DNA of 64,000 nucleotides, taken from the NCBI RefSeq assembly GCF_900113045.1, contig NZ_FONY01000006.1, forward strand, positions 62,001 to 126,000, given 5' to 3'. Position 1 is the first letter of the stretch. Each line of letters begins with the position of its first letter. The DNA is from Thermoflexibacter ruber (GTDB lineage Bacteria; Bacteroidota; Bacteroidia; Cytophagales; Thermoflexibacteraceae). Below are positions 25,120 through 34,046 of the stretch, piece after piece. The notes under the pieces are model-generated. The model saw only the letters and a program-made list of their open reading frames with translations. It was not told where the DNA came from and made no database searches. The position numbers and the translations under genes are program-made.

Positions 25120-25851
25120 CTAATTTTCCTTTCTCAGGTACACATTCCCACTAATAGATTCTAAATGAATAGGAACGCCACCGCCATTGATTTTGCCTTT
25201 GAGTTGGTAGCCTACGGGAGAGTTTTTCTTTTTGTTTTCTATGGCTACATCAAAATTGGAAAAAACATCGCCTGAAATAGTTTTCATTTCTAAATCTGCC
25301 CCTTTGTTATTTTTCCATGTGAGGTCGACAAAGCCAGAGATGGTTTTAGCAAAAAGTTTTCCTGCAAAACCTTGAATTTCCATATTGCCCGAGATGCTCT
25401 CTATCCGCAAATCTGCTTTATCGGGTAATTTGATTTCAAAATAAATGTCTGAGCAAATCATGTTTCCGTTGTTCCAATGTGTGCCTTTGCCATTAACAGC
25501 GTAAGACTTTCCATTTTTATCAATGTACTGAACATAATCTTTGCAGTCCGCTGCATTTCCTTGTTTTATCATTTCCTTGTCAAAATCAGTAACTATTTCC
25601 AGTTCACCTCCCTCTTTGTCGACTTTCATGGTGAAAGCATCGTTAAGTCTGCCATTGTTGATAAGAATGACAGCTTTGATTTGGATTTCATCTCTATCCC
25701 AAGAGGTTACTCGGATAGAATCTGCAAATTTAAGGTTCAAGTTTACCTTGCTACTCTCGGGGAGTTTGTAAGTTTCATTGACAATCTTTTGTCCTAAAAT
25801 GAGGCTACACGCCTTGATAAATAAGAGTGAAAATAAAATAAGCTTTTTCAT
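25120..25851 (-). CDS. Exported DUF4097-type beta-helix protein, last gene of the sigma operon
   Basis: 243 residues with a signal peptide (MKKLILFSLLFIKACSLILG). The rest is a run of short strands with repeated words such as ETISGDVFSN, ESISGNMEIQG and LESISGNVYLRKE, typical of the DUF4097/adhesin-like beta-helix family. Function is unknown; such proteins often sit with ECF sigma factors and anti-sigma factors in Bacteroidota, as here. It is a diverged paralogue of the gene just upstream, with which it shares the ending ESISGNVY-[LI]-RK. Confidence 0.82.
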   Translation of the reverse strand: MKKLILFSLLFIKACSLILGQKIVNETYKLPESSKVNLNLKFADSIRVTSWDRDEIQIKAVILINNGRLNDAFTMKVDKEGGELEIVTDFDKEMIKQGNAADCKDYVQYIDKNGKSYAVNGKGTHWNNGNMICSDIYFEIKLPDKADLRIESISGNMEIQGFAGKLFAKTISGFVDLTWKNNKGADLEMKTISGDVFSNFDVAIENKKKNSPVGYQLKGKINGGGVPIHLESISGNVYLRKEN

Positions 25852-25864
25852 ACGTTTAAGTTTT

Positions 25865-25996
25865 TATAAATAATTAGAAATTTGACAATCAGGAATGTGG
25901 AATATTTGTTTAATGTGGAATTTGAAATTTGTATCTTAGTCATTTTTAATTCCTTATTCCAGATTTCTCATTCTGTATTTCATTCCAGATTTGTAT
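25865..25996. repeat. ATTCCAGATT-type repeat in the spacer between the DUF4097 genes
   Basis: The word TTCCAGATTT occurs at about 25957 and 25983, joined by a variant CATTCTGTATTT; partial inverted forms (GGAATGTGGAAT) occur near 25892. The same words occur in the three other spacers of this operon (26890-26975, 27911-27945, 28495-28535). Confidence 0.6.
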
Positions 25997-26842
25997 TTAT
26001 TTTTTCCTGATATACACATTCCCGCTGATGGATTCCAGACGCATCTCTACTCCTCCGCCATTGAGCGTCCCTTTTGCCTCATAACTACCATGCTTCCATG
26101 AGGTCATTCCTTTGGACTTCTCATCGTTCTTTTTTTCTGTTTGAATATCCAAGTCAGTATAAACATCACCAGAAATAGATTTGGTTTTGATATTGGCTTT
26201 GGTATCTGAGGGCAGAGTTACATCTACTTCTCCGCTGATGTTGGTAATAGAAGTAGGCTTGTCAGGGTTCACCTTGCCGAAGACTACATCTATGCTTCCG
26301 CTTGTGCTGTGGGCAACTAATGAGCCGTTTAGGTTGCGGACAACGATGTCTGCTGTTTTGGACTGTACCTCTACGTTGCCTTCAATATCGCTTATTTTAA
26401 AATCGCCTCCTCCATGAAAAGACATTTCCTCCACTAACAAAGACACATTTTTTGGAACTTTGATTTTAAAATCGCCATCTCTTTTATTGACTTTGGTAAC
26501 TTTGATAGTGCTTCCTTCGCTGACTACTTCCAAGCCAATTCCTGTGTTGTCTGTCCCATTGGCGTAGAGAGATTTTAAGCCTTTTGCCCTTTCTGGGGTA
26601 GCTTCTGCTCTGTCTGTGGTGATTATCAACTCATCACCATTGTAGCCTTCTATGCTCAGGCTTGCTTTGTCCAAGTAGATTTCTAAGCGTCTGTCTTTGG
26701 CGGAGCCTCCAAATTTGACCTTATACTCGCCAGAACGCCCACTGCGAGAGCTACTTACGCTACCTCCTACTGAAACATTTTGAGCATATAATCCCTGCAC
26801 CCAAAAAACTGCACACACTAAAATTAAAATTGCCTTTTTCAT
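25997..26842 (-). CDS. Exported DUF4097-type beta-helix protein
   Basis: 281 residues with a signal peptide (ILILVCAVFWVQGLYAQ). A Ser/Gly/Arg-rich stretch follows, then strand repeats such as LSIEGYNGDELII, ITNISGEVDVTLP, TKSISGDVYTDLD and LESISGNVYIRKK: the DUF4097 pattern of hydrophobic residue plus S/T-I-S-G turns. It is likely periplasmic or on the surface. It is third in the operon sigma, anti-sigma, DUF4097, DUF4097, with spacers of 70-154 bases. Such modules are thought to respond to envelope conditions, but no input is known. Confidence 0.85.
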   Translation of the reverse strand: MKKAILILVCAVFWVQGLYAQNVSVGGSVSSSRSGRSGEYKVKFGGSAKDRRLEIYLDKASLSIEGYNGDELIITTDRAEATPERAKGLKSLYANGTDNTGIGLEVVSEGSTIKVTKVNKRDGDFKIKVPKNVSLLVEEMSFHGGGDFKISDIEGNVEVQSKTADIVVRNLNGSLVAHSTSGSIDVVFGKVNPDKPTSITNISGEVDVTLPSDTKANIKTKSISGDVYTDLDIQTEKKNDEKSKGMTSWKHGSYEAKGTLNGGGVEMRLESISGNVYIRKK

Positions 26843-26889
26843 TGTTTTTAAAAATTTAAGTAATTGAAAGTTAAGTTTTTATAATTATT

Positions 26890-26975
26890 AATCTGAAATC
26901 TGAAAATTTGTAATCTGGAATATTTTTAACTTAGAATTTATACTTTACTATTATTTCTCATTCCAGATTCTACAT
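26890..26975. repeat. ATTCCAGATT-type repeat before the first DUF4097 gene
   Basis: Reads in part AATCTGAAATCTG, GTAATCTGGAAT and, further on, CATTCCAGATTC; the first two are the inverted form of the last. It ends at the stop codon of the anti-sigma gene. Confidence 0.6.
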
Positions 26976-27854
26976 TCATAATTTGTAAAGTTCTCCCACT
27001 CCTTCTGCCGCTTTAAATTTCACGATGTCGGGGAGTTGTTTGTTTTCCATGAGCTTTTGTATCTCGTTTACGGCTTCTTTTTCCTTCAGACGCACCAAGG
27101 TTTCTATCAAGGCTATTTGCAAGTTTGGTTCAGTTTGCAAGCGCAAAGATTTGGTCATGGCTTGGCGCACCTCTTTTTTATCGCCAAAGTAGTAAAGTGC
27201 ATTGATGGCTTCCAGCCTTACGTTAATGCTTTTGTCGTAATTCATTACATTGACCAAAGCGTCAATCGTTTCTTTATCAGCATCTTCCATTTCATATACA
27301 TAGCTAACTGCCTTGATTCTATCGCTTGCCGATGCTTGTTTGAGCATGTTGAGCATGACCAAGTTTTTAGTATTTGCAATTTCTTGTTTTAAAAGAGCAA
27401 TTGCTTCGCTGTTTTGCTCTGTAACTGACTGTCTGCCAAAGAAAAAGGTGGCAATTAACAAGGCAATAGAAGCGGCAATTCGCAGAAGACTTGCTTTACG
27501 AGTGAAAACACTCGCAAAGGTGAAAGTTTTTGCTTTTTGCAGGTCAGACGTTCCATCAACCCTATCCACTTTGCCATTGTCAGTGTCCTCACTGATAATT
27601 TCCATAAACGACTTGGAAAGCCGCTCTACTGCTTTTTCCTTTTCCAAAAAAGCATAAAAATTATCGTCTAATGCCTTTGGTGTAGGGACAAGTGGCTGAT
27701 TTTGAAAAGTTTGGAAAAGTATTTTCAGTTCCTCATATTCTTGCTGACAATCGGGACAGTTTGCCAAACCTTCTTCTACTTCTTTCTGAAGTTCAGTAGG
27801 GAGGTTGTTGTCTATCAAGTCTATCAGATGTATTTTTATCTCTTCGCAGTTCAT
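26976..27854 (-). CDS. Anti-sigma factor with zinc-finger-like N-terminus and HEAT-like C-terminus
   Basis: 292 residues. The N-terminal 45 residues (MNCEEIKIHLIDLIDNNLP, then CPDCQQEY) resemble the zf-HC2 anti-sigma domain, with the CxxC present but the usual His three residues before it not evident. A single membrane helix follows (about 125-142, LLRIAASIALLIATFFFG). The C-terminal half is helical and repetitive (ETIDALVNVMNYDKSINVRL, ALYYFGDKKEV, QIALIETLVRLKEKEAVNEI), typical of HEAT repeats, and probably lies in the periplasm. It follows the sigma gene by 70 bases and is presumed to hold that sigma factor at the membrane. Confidence 0.82.
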   Translation of the reverse strand: MNCEEIKIHLIDLIDNNLPTELQKEVEEGLANCPDCQQEYEELKILFQTFQNQPLVPTPKALDDNFYAFLEKEKAVERLSKSFMEIISEDTDNGKVDRVDGTSDLQKAKTFTFASVFTRKASLLRIAASIALLIATFFFGRQSVTEQNSEAIALLKQEIANTKNLVMLNMLKQASASDRIKAVSYVYEMEDADKETIDALVNVMNYDKSINVRLEAINALYYFGDKKEVRQAMTKSLRLQTEPNLQIALIETLVRLKEKEAVNEIQKLMENKQLPDIVKFKAAEGVGELYKL

Positions 27855-27910
27855 GATTTTATTGTTAAATTATTGAATTGCTTTATTGTTCTTTTTTATG
27901 TATTTGATTT

Positions 27911-27945
27911 TTATTCCAGATTCCTTATTCCAGATTCTGTATTAA
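27911..27945. repeat. ATTCCAGATT repeat overlapping the end of the sigma gene
   Basis: Two copies, ATTCCAGATTC at about 27913 and ATTCCAGATTC at about 27928. The second encodes the last residues of the sigma factor (IQNLE). Confidence 0.6.
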
Positions 27946-28449
27946 TTCTTTTAATTTCTGTATTGCCCTGTGTGCTTTGACTTTGACGTTGGCAACGGAA
28001 AGTCCTAACATCTGCCCAATTTCCTCGTATTTTAATTCCTCAAACCTGCTCAAAATCAAGATTTCCCTTTGGTCATCTGGCAGTTTTTTCAATGCGTTGT
28101 GAAGTAACTGTTCTCTTTCATGTTGCATCATGGGTTCAGTTTCTGTGTCGTGTTTTTGTCGTGCCGATTTCAAGTCTATCATCTTTGTTTGGTTCTCTTT
28201 ATAGCTGTCTTTCAATATATTCCGAGCAATCTGGTAAATCCAAGCCTTAAAAGGTTGCCCTTCGTGATAAGATTGACGGTATTTCAACATTCGGTAAAAA
28301 GTGTTTTGCGTCATATCTTGACTTTGCGCCTCGTCCCCACAGAATTTGAGAAAAAAGTTGAACAGACGAATTTTGTATCGCTCAAAAAGAATCGCCGCCT
28401 TGTCCAAATCTCCCGCTTTTACGGACTGCATTGCCTGTTCGTCAGTCAT
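27925..28449 (-). CDS. ECF-type RNA polymerase sigma factor
   Basis: 174 residues, normal for a group 4 sigma factor. Region 2 (about 15-85) shows LFERYKIRLFNFFLKFCGDEAQSQDMTQNTFYRML and FKAWIYQIARNILKDSYKE (interrupted here by lesser segments), the usual core-binding and -10 recognition elements. Region 4 (about 118-170) shows LPDDQREILILSRFEELKYEEIGQMLGLSVANVKVKAHRA with a helix-turn-helix. It is the first gene of the operon with the anti-sigma factor and two DUF4097 genes. Start ATG at 28449. Target promoters are unknown; self-control is usual for such operons. Confidence 0.93.
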   Translation of the reverse strand: MTDEQAMQSVKAGDLDKAAILFERYKIRLFNFFLKFCGDEAQSQDMTQNTFYRMLKYRQSYHEGQPFKAWIYQIARNILKDSYKENQTKMIDLKSARQKHDTETEPMMQHEREQLLHNALKKLPDDQREILILSRFEELKYEEIGQMLGLSVANVKVKAHRAIQKLKELIQNLE

Positions 28450-28779
28450 TTACTTTCGAAATTGTTTATTGTTTTATTGTTCTTTTTATTTCTCTTTCCA
28501 GATTTCAGATTTCCAGATTTTGTATTTGATTTTGTATTTTGATGCTATGGTTACAAAGGTTTTTGAGAAAGGTTACAAAGGATAGGAAATTTTTTTTTTA
28601 AATCTAAAAGTTTTTGCAACTTATTAAGAATAGCGAAAAGCCATTTTGTTCTGGAAAATCCAAATGGGAGGATTAGACTCCAAAACATGATGGCTTTTGG
28701 GGGATTTCAATAAAAAGTAGAATACTAAGGTTTTATATATTTGAAAATTACTAACTTATCTATTTGTTTGTAATCTTCT
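28450..28779. repeat. Upstream region of the sigma operon: repeats and a long hairpin
   Basis: No gene is seen in these 330 bases. TTTCCAGATTTCAGATTTCC and CAGATTTTGTATTTG (28495-28535) are again the operon's spacer word. Further on, AAAAGCCAT (28636-28644) pairs with ATGGCTTTT (28690-28698) across 45 bases that also hold CCATTTTG and CAAATGG. A hairpin of the same size is present at 33830-33893. Confidence 0.5.
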
Positions 28780-30975
28780 TTATACATTCCACCAATAAGT
28801 AAACTTAAACACCAAAGCCCTGTTTCTTACTTTAAAAGAATCTGAATAATAGTTGTCTGTATAGACGATAAATAAATCAGATGCAGGGCTATATCTCCAC
28901 TGCAATCGCATATTCATATTTACGTTTTGGATTTGATTATTGTATTGCAAGAAGTTGGTGAAAAATAGCTTATTCGTCAAAGTAATGTCCAAGCGAGTCC
29001 CTACTAACCAAATGTCATAACTTTGATTTTTAAGCCTTTCTGGTAATACTTCTGCATCATGGAAGTCTATGCGATTGTAGTTCCAAGTAAGTGAAAGAGC
29101 TGCATAAGGCTGTATGCGATAGCCCACTTCACCATTGAGGCGCAAACGCTTCCCATCTGCATAAAAACCCCCATAACGACCTGACAGCGAGTAGGTAAGT
29201 AATGTTTGGGGTTTAGAATTATAATCGAAGCCGTAAGAATGCCAAAAATGCCTCGTTCCTGTGGCTAAGGTATCCCCCACAAAATTGGTAGGGTCAAAAG
29301 GACGCAGGAGTTTTACGTAGTTTGTTGCCGTCCAAACTACCAGTTCGCTCCTATTGTAAAAGTTAATTCTATACAGTATAGGTAGCTCATTTTCAGTTTG
29401 TTGCATATTTTTGTCAAAATAAAAACTTAAAAAGGTACTCGGTCCGTGGCTAAGTACTGCTCCTTTTCTCTTAGGGAAAAATAAATGTCCTATGGTAGGG
29501 TAAAATCCATGATAGTTCAAACGAGGGACGAAACCTACTTCTGCGTTATAGTTCTGCCCAACGTATTCGTACTGAACTCTATAATTCCAACGGCGAGAGT
29601 TGTGTTGGATATGCCCTGCTATAGTTTGGTCATTGCCATTGCTGTTGGGGCTAAGGGATTGGAGAAAAAGCAACTTTCCCGTCCAAATATTATTAGAAGA
29701 AGCAAGGTTATACTCAAAGCCAAAGTTTCGGTTATAACGTGTAAGCGAGGTATTATTTTTAACTGCATTTTCGTAGTCAAAGGTTTCTTTATTGATAAAT
29801 ATTGCCGAGATATTTGAGCGTGAAAAAACTTGCCTTTGCAAGGCTAAAATACCAAAATTTTGTGCAGGCGTACCTTTATTATTATCTCCTGTTTGCATAT
29901 TCATCACCCCTATTCGCCAGTTTTTATCTATCTTTCCGCTTAATCTCGCTCCAAAGTGGATAGGAGCATTCAAACCAATTCTTCGGGAAAAGAAAGGTCT
30001 AATGGTTTGATAACCAAAATTGGCAAAGAGGTCTGCATTTTCTAAGAAGAATTGGCGGCGTTCAGGGAAAAAAAGCTCAAAACGGTCAAGGTTAATCTGC
30101 TGTCTATCTACTTCCACCTGCGAAAAATCAGGATTGATAGTCAAATCCAAGTTTAAAGAAGAAGTTACGGCTACTTTTGCGTCCATACCTGCTTGCAAAG
30201 CGTAAACTGCCTCAGCATTTTTCTCATGATTCTTGTTCAGACTGCTTGCTACGTATGGGATCAAAGAAATATTGGTGCCTACTCTGGGCGGTGCTTCGTC
30301 CCAAAGGAGAATGCCTGTATAGGCAAGTGAGGCGGTAGGGAACTGTCGGGGGACGGGCGCCCAAGCTGATTTTTCTGTAGTTTTCATATCCAAACGGCTA
30401 AAATTTACTCCCCAGCGTTTGATGCCTTCTTTGTAACGTATGCTCTTGAAGGGAACTTTCATCTCAAATACCCATTGGTCGTCCTCACTTTTTACTACGG
30501 ATTCCCATTTGTTATCCCAGTTGAGATTGACCGAACCGCCGTCAAACATTTGCCCGTCCCACTGTGCCCCCATCGCATTTGCTCCAAAGGTAAAACCATT
30601 GATTTGGTCATCAAAAGGGTCTAAAAAGAGCAAAAAGTTGTCGTTTCTCCCAAAAGAAAAATCCCTACGCAAGGACTCGACCATGTAATCACCTTCCAAT
30701 TTATCATAATTTACAGCTAATAAATAAAAACTCTCATTGTCATAAAGCATTCTTACTTCTGTGCGTACGCTTGACTTGCTCGTATCCATAGGCAAAACCA
30801 TAAAAAAATCGGTGGCAAGCTCTGCTTCGTTCCATGCAGACTCATCTCCTATACCGTCAATTTTGATAGGAGCGGTTGCCCGATGAATGTGGTATTGGTA
30901 GCTTTCATTTTTCTTTTGTGCAAAAATGATAATTGGAAAAAATAACAAAAAATACAAAATGGCTGTTGGTTTCAT
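28780..30975 (-). CDS. DUF5916 outer-membrane protein with CBM9-like N-terminus
   Basis: I chose the ATG at 30975, giving 731 residues that begin MKPTAILYFLLFFPIIIFAQ, a clean signal peptide; the frame is open 11 codons upstream. The N-terminal 200 residues (IKIDGIGDESAWNEAELATDF, with DNESFYLLAVNYD and LFLDPFDDQINGFTFGANA nearby) are the CBM9-like part common to DUF5916. The rest is strand-rich with alternating aromatic residues and ends in FKFTYWWNV, a terminal aromatic typical of outer-membrane barrels. The segment VDRQQINLDRFELFFPERRQ and FFLENADLF is the family hallmark. Function is unknown. The gene is monocistronic. Confidence 0.85.
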   Translation of the reverse strand: MKPTAILYFLLFFPIIIFAQKKNESYQYHIHRATAPIKIDGIGDESAWNEAELATDFFMVLPMDTSKSSVRTEVRMLYDNESFYLLAVNYDKLEGDYMVESLRRDFSFGRNDNFLLFLDPFDDQINGFTFGANAMGAQWDGQMFDGGSVNLNWDNKWESVVKSEDDQWVFEMKVPFKSIRYKEGIKRWGVNFSRLDMKTTEKSAWAPVPRQFPTASLAYTGILLWDEAPPRVGTNISLIPYVASSLNKNHEKNAEAVYALQAGMDAKVAVTSSLNLDLTINPDFSQVEVDRQQINLDRFELFFPERRQFFLENADLFANFGYQTIRPFFSRRIGLNAPIHFGARLSGKIDKNWRIGVMNMQTGDNNKGTPAQNFGILALQRQVFSRSNISAIFINKETFDYENAVKNNTSLTRYNRNFGFEYNLASSNNIWTGKLLFLQSLSPNSNGNDQTIAGHIQHNSRRWNYRVQYEYVGQNYNAEVGFVPRLNYHGFYPTIGHLFFPKRKGAVLSHGPSTFLSFYFDKNMQQTENELPILYRINFYNRSELVVWTATNYVKLLRPFDPTNFVGDTLATGTRHFWHSYGFDYNSKPQTLLTYSLSGRYGGFYADGKRLRLNGEVGYRIQPYAALSLTWNYNRIDFHDAEVLPERLKNQSYDIWLVGTRLDITLTNKLFFTNFLQYNNQIQNVNMNMRLQWRYSPASDLFIVYTDNYYSDSFKVRNRALVFKFTYWWNV

Positions 30976-31008
30976 GAATTGGTTTGCGATATAATAAAAC
31001 GAAGTCAC

Positions 31009-31333
31009 TAAGTAAAAAACGCATGTTTTGTACTTTTGTAAAGTTAATAACTAATAGGTTGGCTTATGTTTTTAAGATTTTGTAGTTTGGCTTTAGAGCA
31101 AGAAGTTCAGATAGAATTAAGTGCAAGCATAATAAAATAAAAACACAAGGCAAAATTACTTAATTTTTTTACTTTTTATCCAAAAAAACAGATTCTTGCA
31201 GAACATTTTATCTTGAGAGCTTGTTAAACCTAATTAATGTTTTCAATCTTAAGCCTAAGTTGCTCAAAAGGCTTAGGAAGTTTTCAATTTATTATTTTTT
31301 TCTTATTTTTATCAGTACCAAACAAAGGACAAT
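31009..31333. other. Intergenic gap with one hairpin
   Basis: Divergent region between the DUF5916 and amidotransferase genes. The only structure seen is a hairpin AAGCCTAAG ... CTTAGGAAGTTTT (about 31250-31284). It has a T-run on the plus strand, so it may end a short leader or stray transcript. No gene or known RNA is recognised. Confidence 0.4.
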
Positions 31334-32179
31334 ATGAGCGAGAATCACATCAAAGTAGCGGTGTTGGATTTGTATGACAATGTGCCTAACCAAGGAATGA
31401 GATGTATCAAAGAAATCGTAGAGGCACATAGTGGAAAGACCTTAGACCAAACCCTTTCTTATCATATCTACGAAACCCGCTATAAAAACGAACTGCCTCA
31501 CAAAGACGAATACGATATATACATTTCTACAGGCGGCCCAGGTAGTCCTTATGATGGGGAAGGCAAGGCGTGGGAAAGGAACTACTTTGACCTAATAGAG
31601 GACTTATGGAATCACAATCAACGCAATTATGAAAAGAAAAAATACGTTTTCTTTATTTGCCATTCCTTTCAGATGATGTGCAGACTCTTTCAGTTAGCAG
31701 AAGTAACTAAAAGAAAATCAACATCATTCGGTATATTTCCTGTGCATAAGGTAAACAGTGGCTTGGAAGATGCTATTCTTGGGAGTTTGCCAGAGCCTTA
31801 TTATGCAGTAGACTCCAGAGATTGGCAAGTTATACAGCCCAATCATCACGCTATCAACGATTTAGGAGCAGAGATAATTTCCATAGAAAAAGAAAGACCC
31901 CATGTAAATTTGGAAAGAGCTATTATGTCTATACGTCTTTCTGACGAATTTTTTGGTACACAATATCACCCTGAGGCAGACCCAATAGGCATGACTATGT
32001 ATTTCCAACAAGAGGAAAAAAGAAAGCAAATTATTGAAAATCACGGAGAGGAAAAATACAACAATATGATAGAGCATCTGAATGACCCCGACAAAATTCT
32101 GATGACTTATAGCACAGTGATTCCTAACTTTTTGAGTAATGCTATCTATGCACTTAAAGGCGAAGAAGTGCTTTATTGA
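31334..32179 (+). CDS. Class I glutamine amidotransferase-like protein (GuaA N-domain type)
   Basis: 281 residues. A stand-alone GATase-1 fold. The oxyanion segment STGGPGSPYDGEGKAW is followed by the nucleophile Cys109 in FFICHSFQMM, and by His212 and Glu214 in TQYHPEADP, so the triad is complete. The C-terminal 65 residues (EEKRKQIIENHGEEKYNNMI) are a helical extension outside the core. No synthetase partner adjoins it. Proteins of this kind in Bacteroidota are annotated as GMP-synthase-like amidotransferases; the acceptor is unknown. It ends at a strong terminator shared with the convergent oxidoreductase. Confidence 0.85.
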   Translation: MSENHIKVAVLDLYDNVPNQGMRCIKEIVEAHSGKTLDQTLSYHIYETRYKNELPHKDEYDIYISTGGPGSPYDGEGKAWERNYFDLIEDLWNHNQRNYEKKKYVFFICHSFQMMCRLFQLAEVTKRKSTSFGIFPVHKVNSGLEDAILGSLPEPYYAVDSRDWQVIQPNHHAINDLGAEIISIEKERPHVNLERAIMSIRLSDEFFGTQYHPEADPIGMTMYFQQEEKRKQIIENHGEEKYNNMIEHLNDPDKILMTYSTVIPNFLSNAIYALKGEEVLY

Positions 32180-32195
32180 GTTATTTCAACAAGAG

Positions 32196-32236
32196 TTTTT
32201 ACCACAAGTTCCCAATTTATGTTCTTGTGGTAAAAA
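32196..32236. terminator. Bidirectional terminator
   Basis: Arms TTTTTACCACAAG (32196-32208) and CTTGTGGTAAAAA (32224-32236), perfect over 13 bases, loop 15. It lies between convergent genes. Confidence 0.88.
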
Positions 32237-32263
32237 ACTATGTGTAGAAGACAGAATAGGTAG

Positions 32264-33616
32264 TTAAACACTCGGCAATCCCCAAGGCTTGCGGTAAGTT
32301 CTTTTGGTCATGGCTTGGGCTTCTGGGTCTTTGAGGAATGTATTAGTAGTTGTGTCCCAATAAACTTTTCTGCCTAAGCGATAAGCAATATTTCCTAAGT
32401 GTGCATTGATAGCTACATTCGCTCCTATTTCTATATCACAAATAGGTTTTTGGCGTGTTTTGATACACTGCACAAAGTTAGCGGCGTGCAAATCTCGGTC
32501 ATCTGCTCCTGCTCTTTGGTAAGGCATCGCTTCCAACTTATATTTTCTCATGTGTGCAGGGCTGTTGTTGTCTATTTCTGGAAAGACCTCCCATCCATTT
32601 CTGTCGACCACTAAATAGCCATTTTCTCCATAAAAAGCTACACCATGATGCTTGTCGAAAAGCCCCTTGAATGAACCAAAAGTATGCTCCCAACTTATCA
32701 AGAAGTTGTCGAACTCATAAATCGTCATCATGGTATCAGGCGTTTCCATCATGTCGGTAGGATAGGCAAATTTGCCACCAGAAGCGACTACCGATTTAGG
32801 AGTTTTTACGTTCATAGCTCCAAATGCAATGTCAAGCAAGTGTACGCCCCAGTCTGTCATTAGTCCGCCTGCATAATCCCAGAAAAACCTGAAAGTCCCA
32901 TGAAAGCGGTATTTGTGAAAAGGCTTGAGAGGGGCAGGACCTAACCACATATCGTAGTTTACGCCTGTGGGTATAGCTTCCTCAGATAGGGGGGGGAGCT
33001 CACCTCTGTTCCCATTAGAAATCCAAGTTTTTATATTGCGGATTCGCCCTAATTTTCCTGATTGTATATAGTCCATGACCGTTTGCCAGTGAATCCCACT
33101 GCGTTGTTGCTGTCCTACTTGTACTACTCTGTTATACCTTTTTGTAGCTTTGACCATAGCTAAGGCTTCCTCAATAGTAACGGAGATAGGTTTTTCTACA
33201 TATACGTCTTTCCCAGCACTGCACGCGTCTATCATCTGTATAGCGTGCCAATGGTCAGGAGTTCCTATAAGTACAGCATCTATGTCCTTGTTTTCCAATA
33301 GTTTGCGATAATCTTCGTAAAGTTGTACTTTCTTTCCTGTGAGTTTTTCAAAATCTGTAGCTTTTTGATTCAGTACATTGGCATCTACATCGCAGAAAGC
33401 TACACACGATACATCAGCTAACTTATTGTGGGACATCAGATTAGCCCATCCTATATTCCTACAACCAATGACTGCTATTTGTACCTTATCATTGGGCGAA
33501 ACCCTTTTGTAATTGGCAAAACTCTCTGCTAAGGGTAGATTGACCAAGCCAATTGTAGCGGCTAACTTAGAAGAATCAAACAAAAACTTGCGTCTTGAAA
33601 TTGCTTTCATTTTCAT
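32264..33616 (-). CDS. Tat-exported Gfo/Idh/MocA family oxidoreductase
   Basis: 450 residues. It begins MKMKAISRRKFLFDSSKLAA with the SRRKFLF twin-arginine motif, a short hydrophobic region and a probable cleavage near ESFA. The Rossmann fold starts at VQIAVIGCRNIGWANL. Motifs TPDHWHAIQMIDAC and VYVEKPISV are those of the family. The C-terminal domain contains FFWDYAGGLMTDWGVHLLDIA, characteristic of a Bacteroidota subgroup of secreted dehydrogenases. The substrate is probably a sugar derivative. It is only distantly related in sequence to the member at 1249-2655. It stands alone, convergent with the amidotransferase gene. Confidence 0.88.
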   Translation of the reverse strand: MKMKAISRRKFLFDSSKLAATIGLVNLPLAESFANYKRVSPNDKVQIAVIGCRNIGWANLMSHNKLADVSCVAFCDVDANVLNQKATDFEKLTGKKVQLYEDYRKLLENKDIDAVLIGTPDHWHAIQMIDACSAGKDVYVEKPISVTIEEALAMVKATKRYNRVVQVGQQQRSGIHWQTVMDYIQSGKLGRIRNIKTWISNGNRGELPPLSEEAIPTGVNYDMWLGPAPLKPFHKYRFHGTFRFFWDYAGGLMTDWGVHLLDIAFGAMNVKTPKSVVASGGKFAYPTDMMETPDTMMTIYEFDNFLISWEHTFGSFKGLFDKHHGVAFYGENGYLVVDRNGWEVFPEIDNNSPAHMRKYKLEAMPYQRAGADDRDLHAANFVQCIKTRQKPICDIEIGANVAINAHLGNIAYRLGRKVYWDTTTNTFLKDPEAQAMTKRTYRKPWGLPSV

Positions 33617-34046
33617 ATTTTTATCACTTTATGGATTAGACAAAAACAACTACCAAAATTTACTTTAAAGTTCTTATACTCAATAAAAATGGGTTTTGGT
33701 TTTAGGAATATGAAAGTTCCAAGAAATTAGCCTGTCAAATTCCTGCTCATATTGGGTAATTAAGCCTCTTTTTTTTTTTAAGAATCATTATAATTTTTCC
33801 AATTTGAAAGTTTATAACGATATTTGACTGGGCTTTTTGACATTTGTTTCATGTAATTTATGCTTTGGTAAAACAAAATTATATAAAAAGCCCTTTTTCA
33901 CTAAATCAAACGTTGCAACAAAGCCGCAGAAAAATACAAACTTTTTCTTAATTTTGCAAGTACCTAAATAGTTACAAAAGTAAAAGAAAAACAACCATAA
34001 AGAAGTCCAGAGGAGAGCGTATTATTTTTTACTAAAATCATTGCCA
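33617..34046 (+). promoter_or_regulatory. Intergenic region upstream of the RlpA-like gene
   Basis: No gene is seen. GGGCTTTTT (33830-33838) pairs with AAAAAGCCC (33885-33893) across 46 bases and is followed by a T-run, so a short plus-strand RNA could end there. A -7 box TAATTTTG lies at 33949-33956, about 90 bases before the RlpA start, without a well-placed TTG. Confidence 0.4.
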
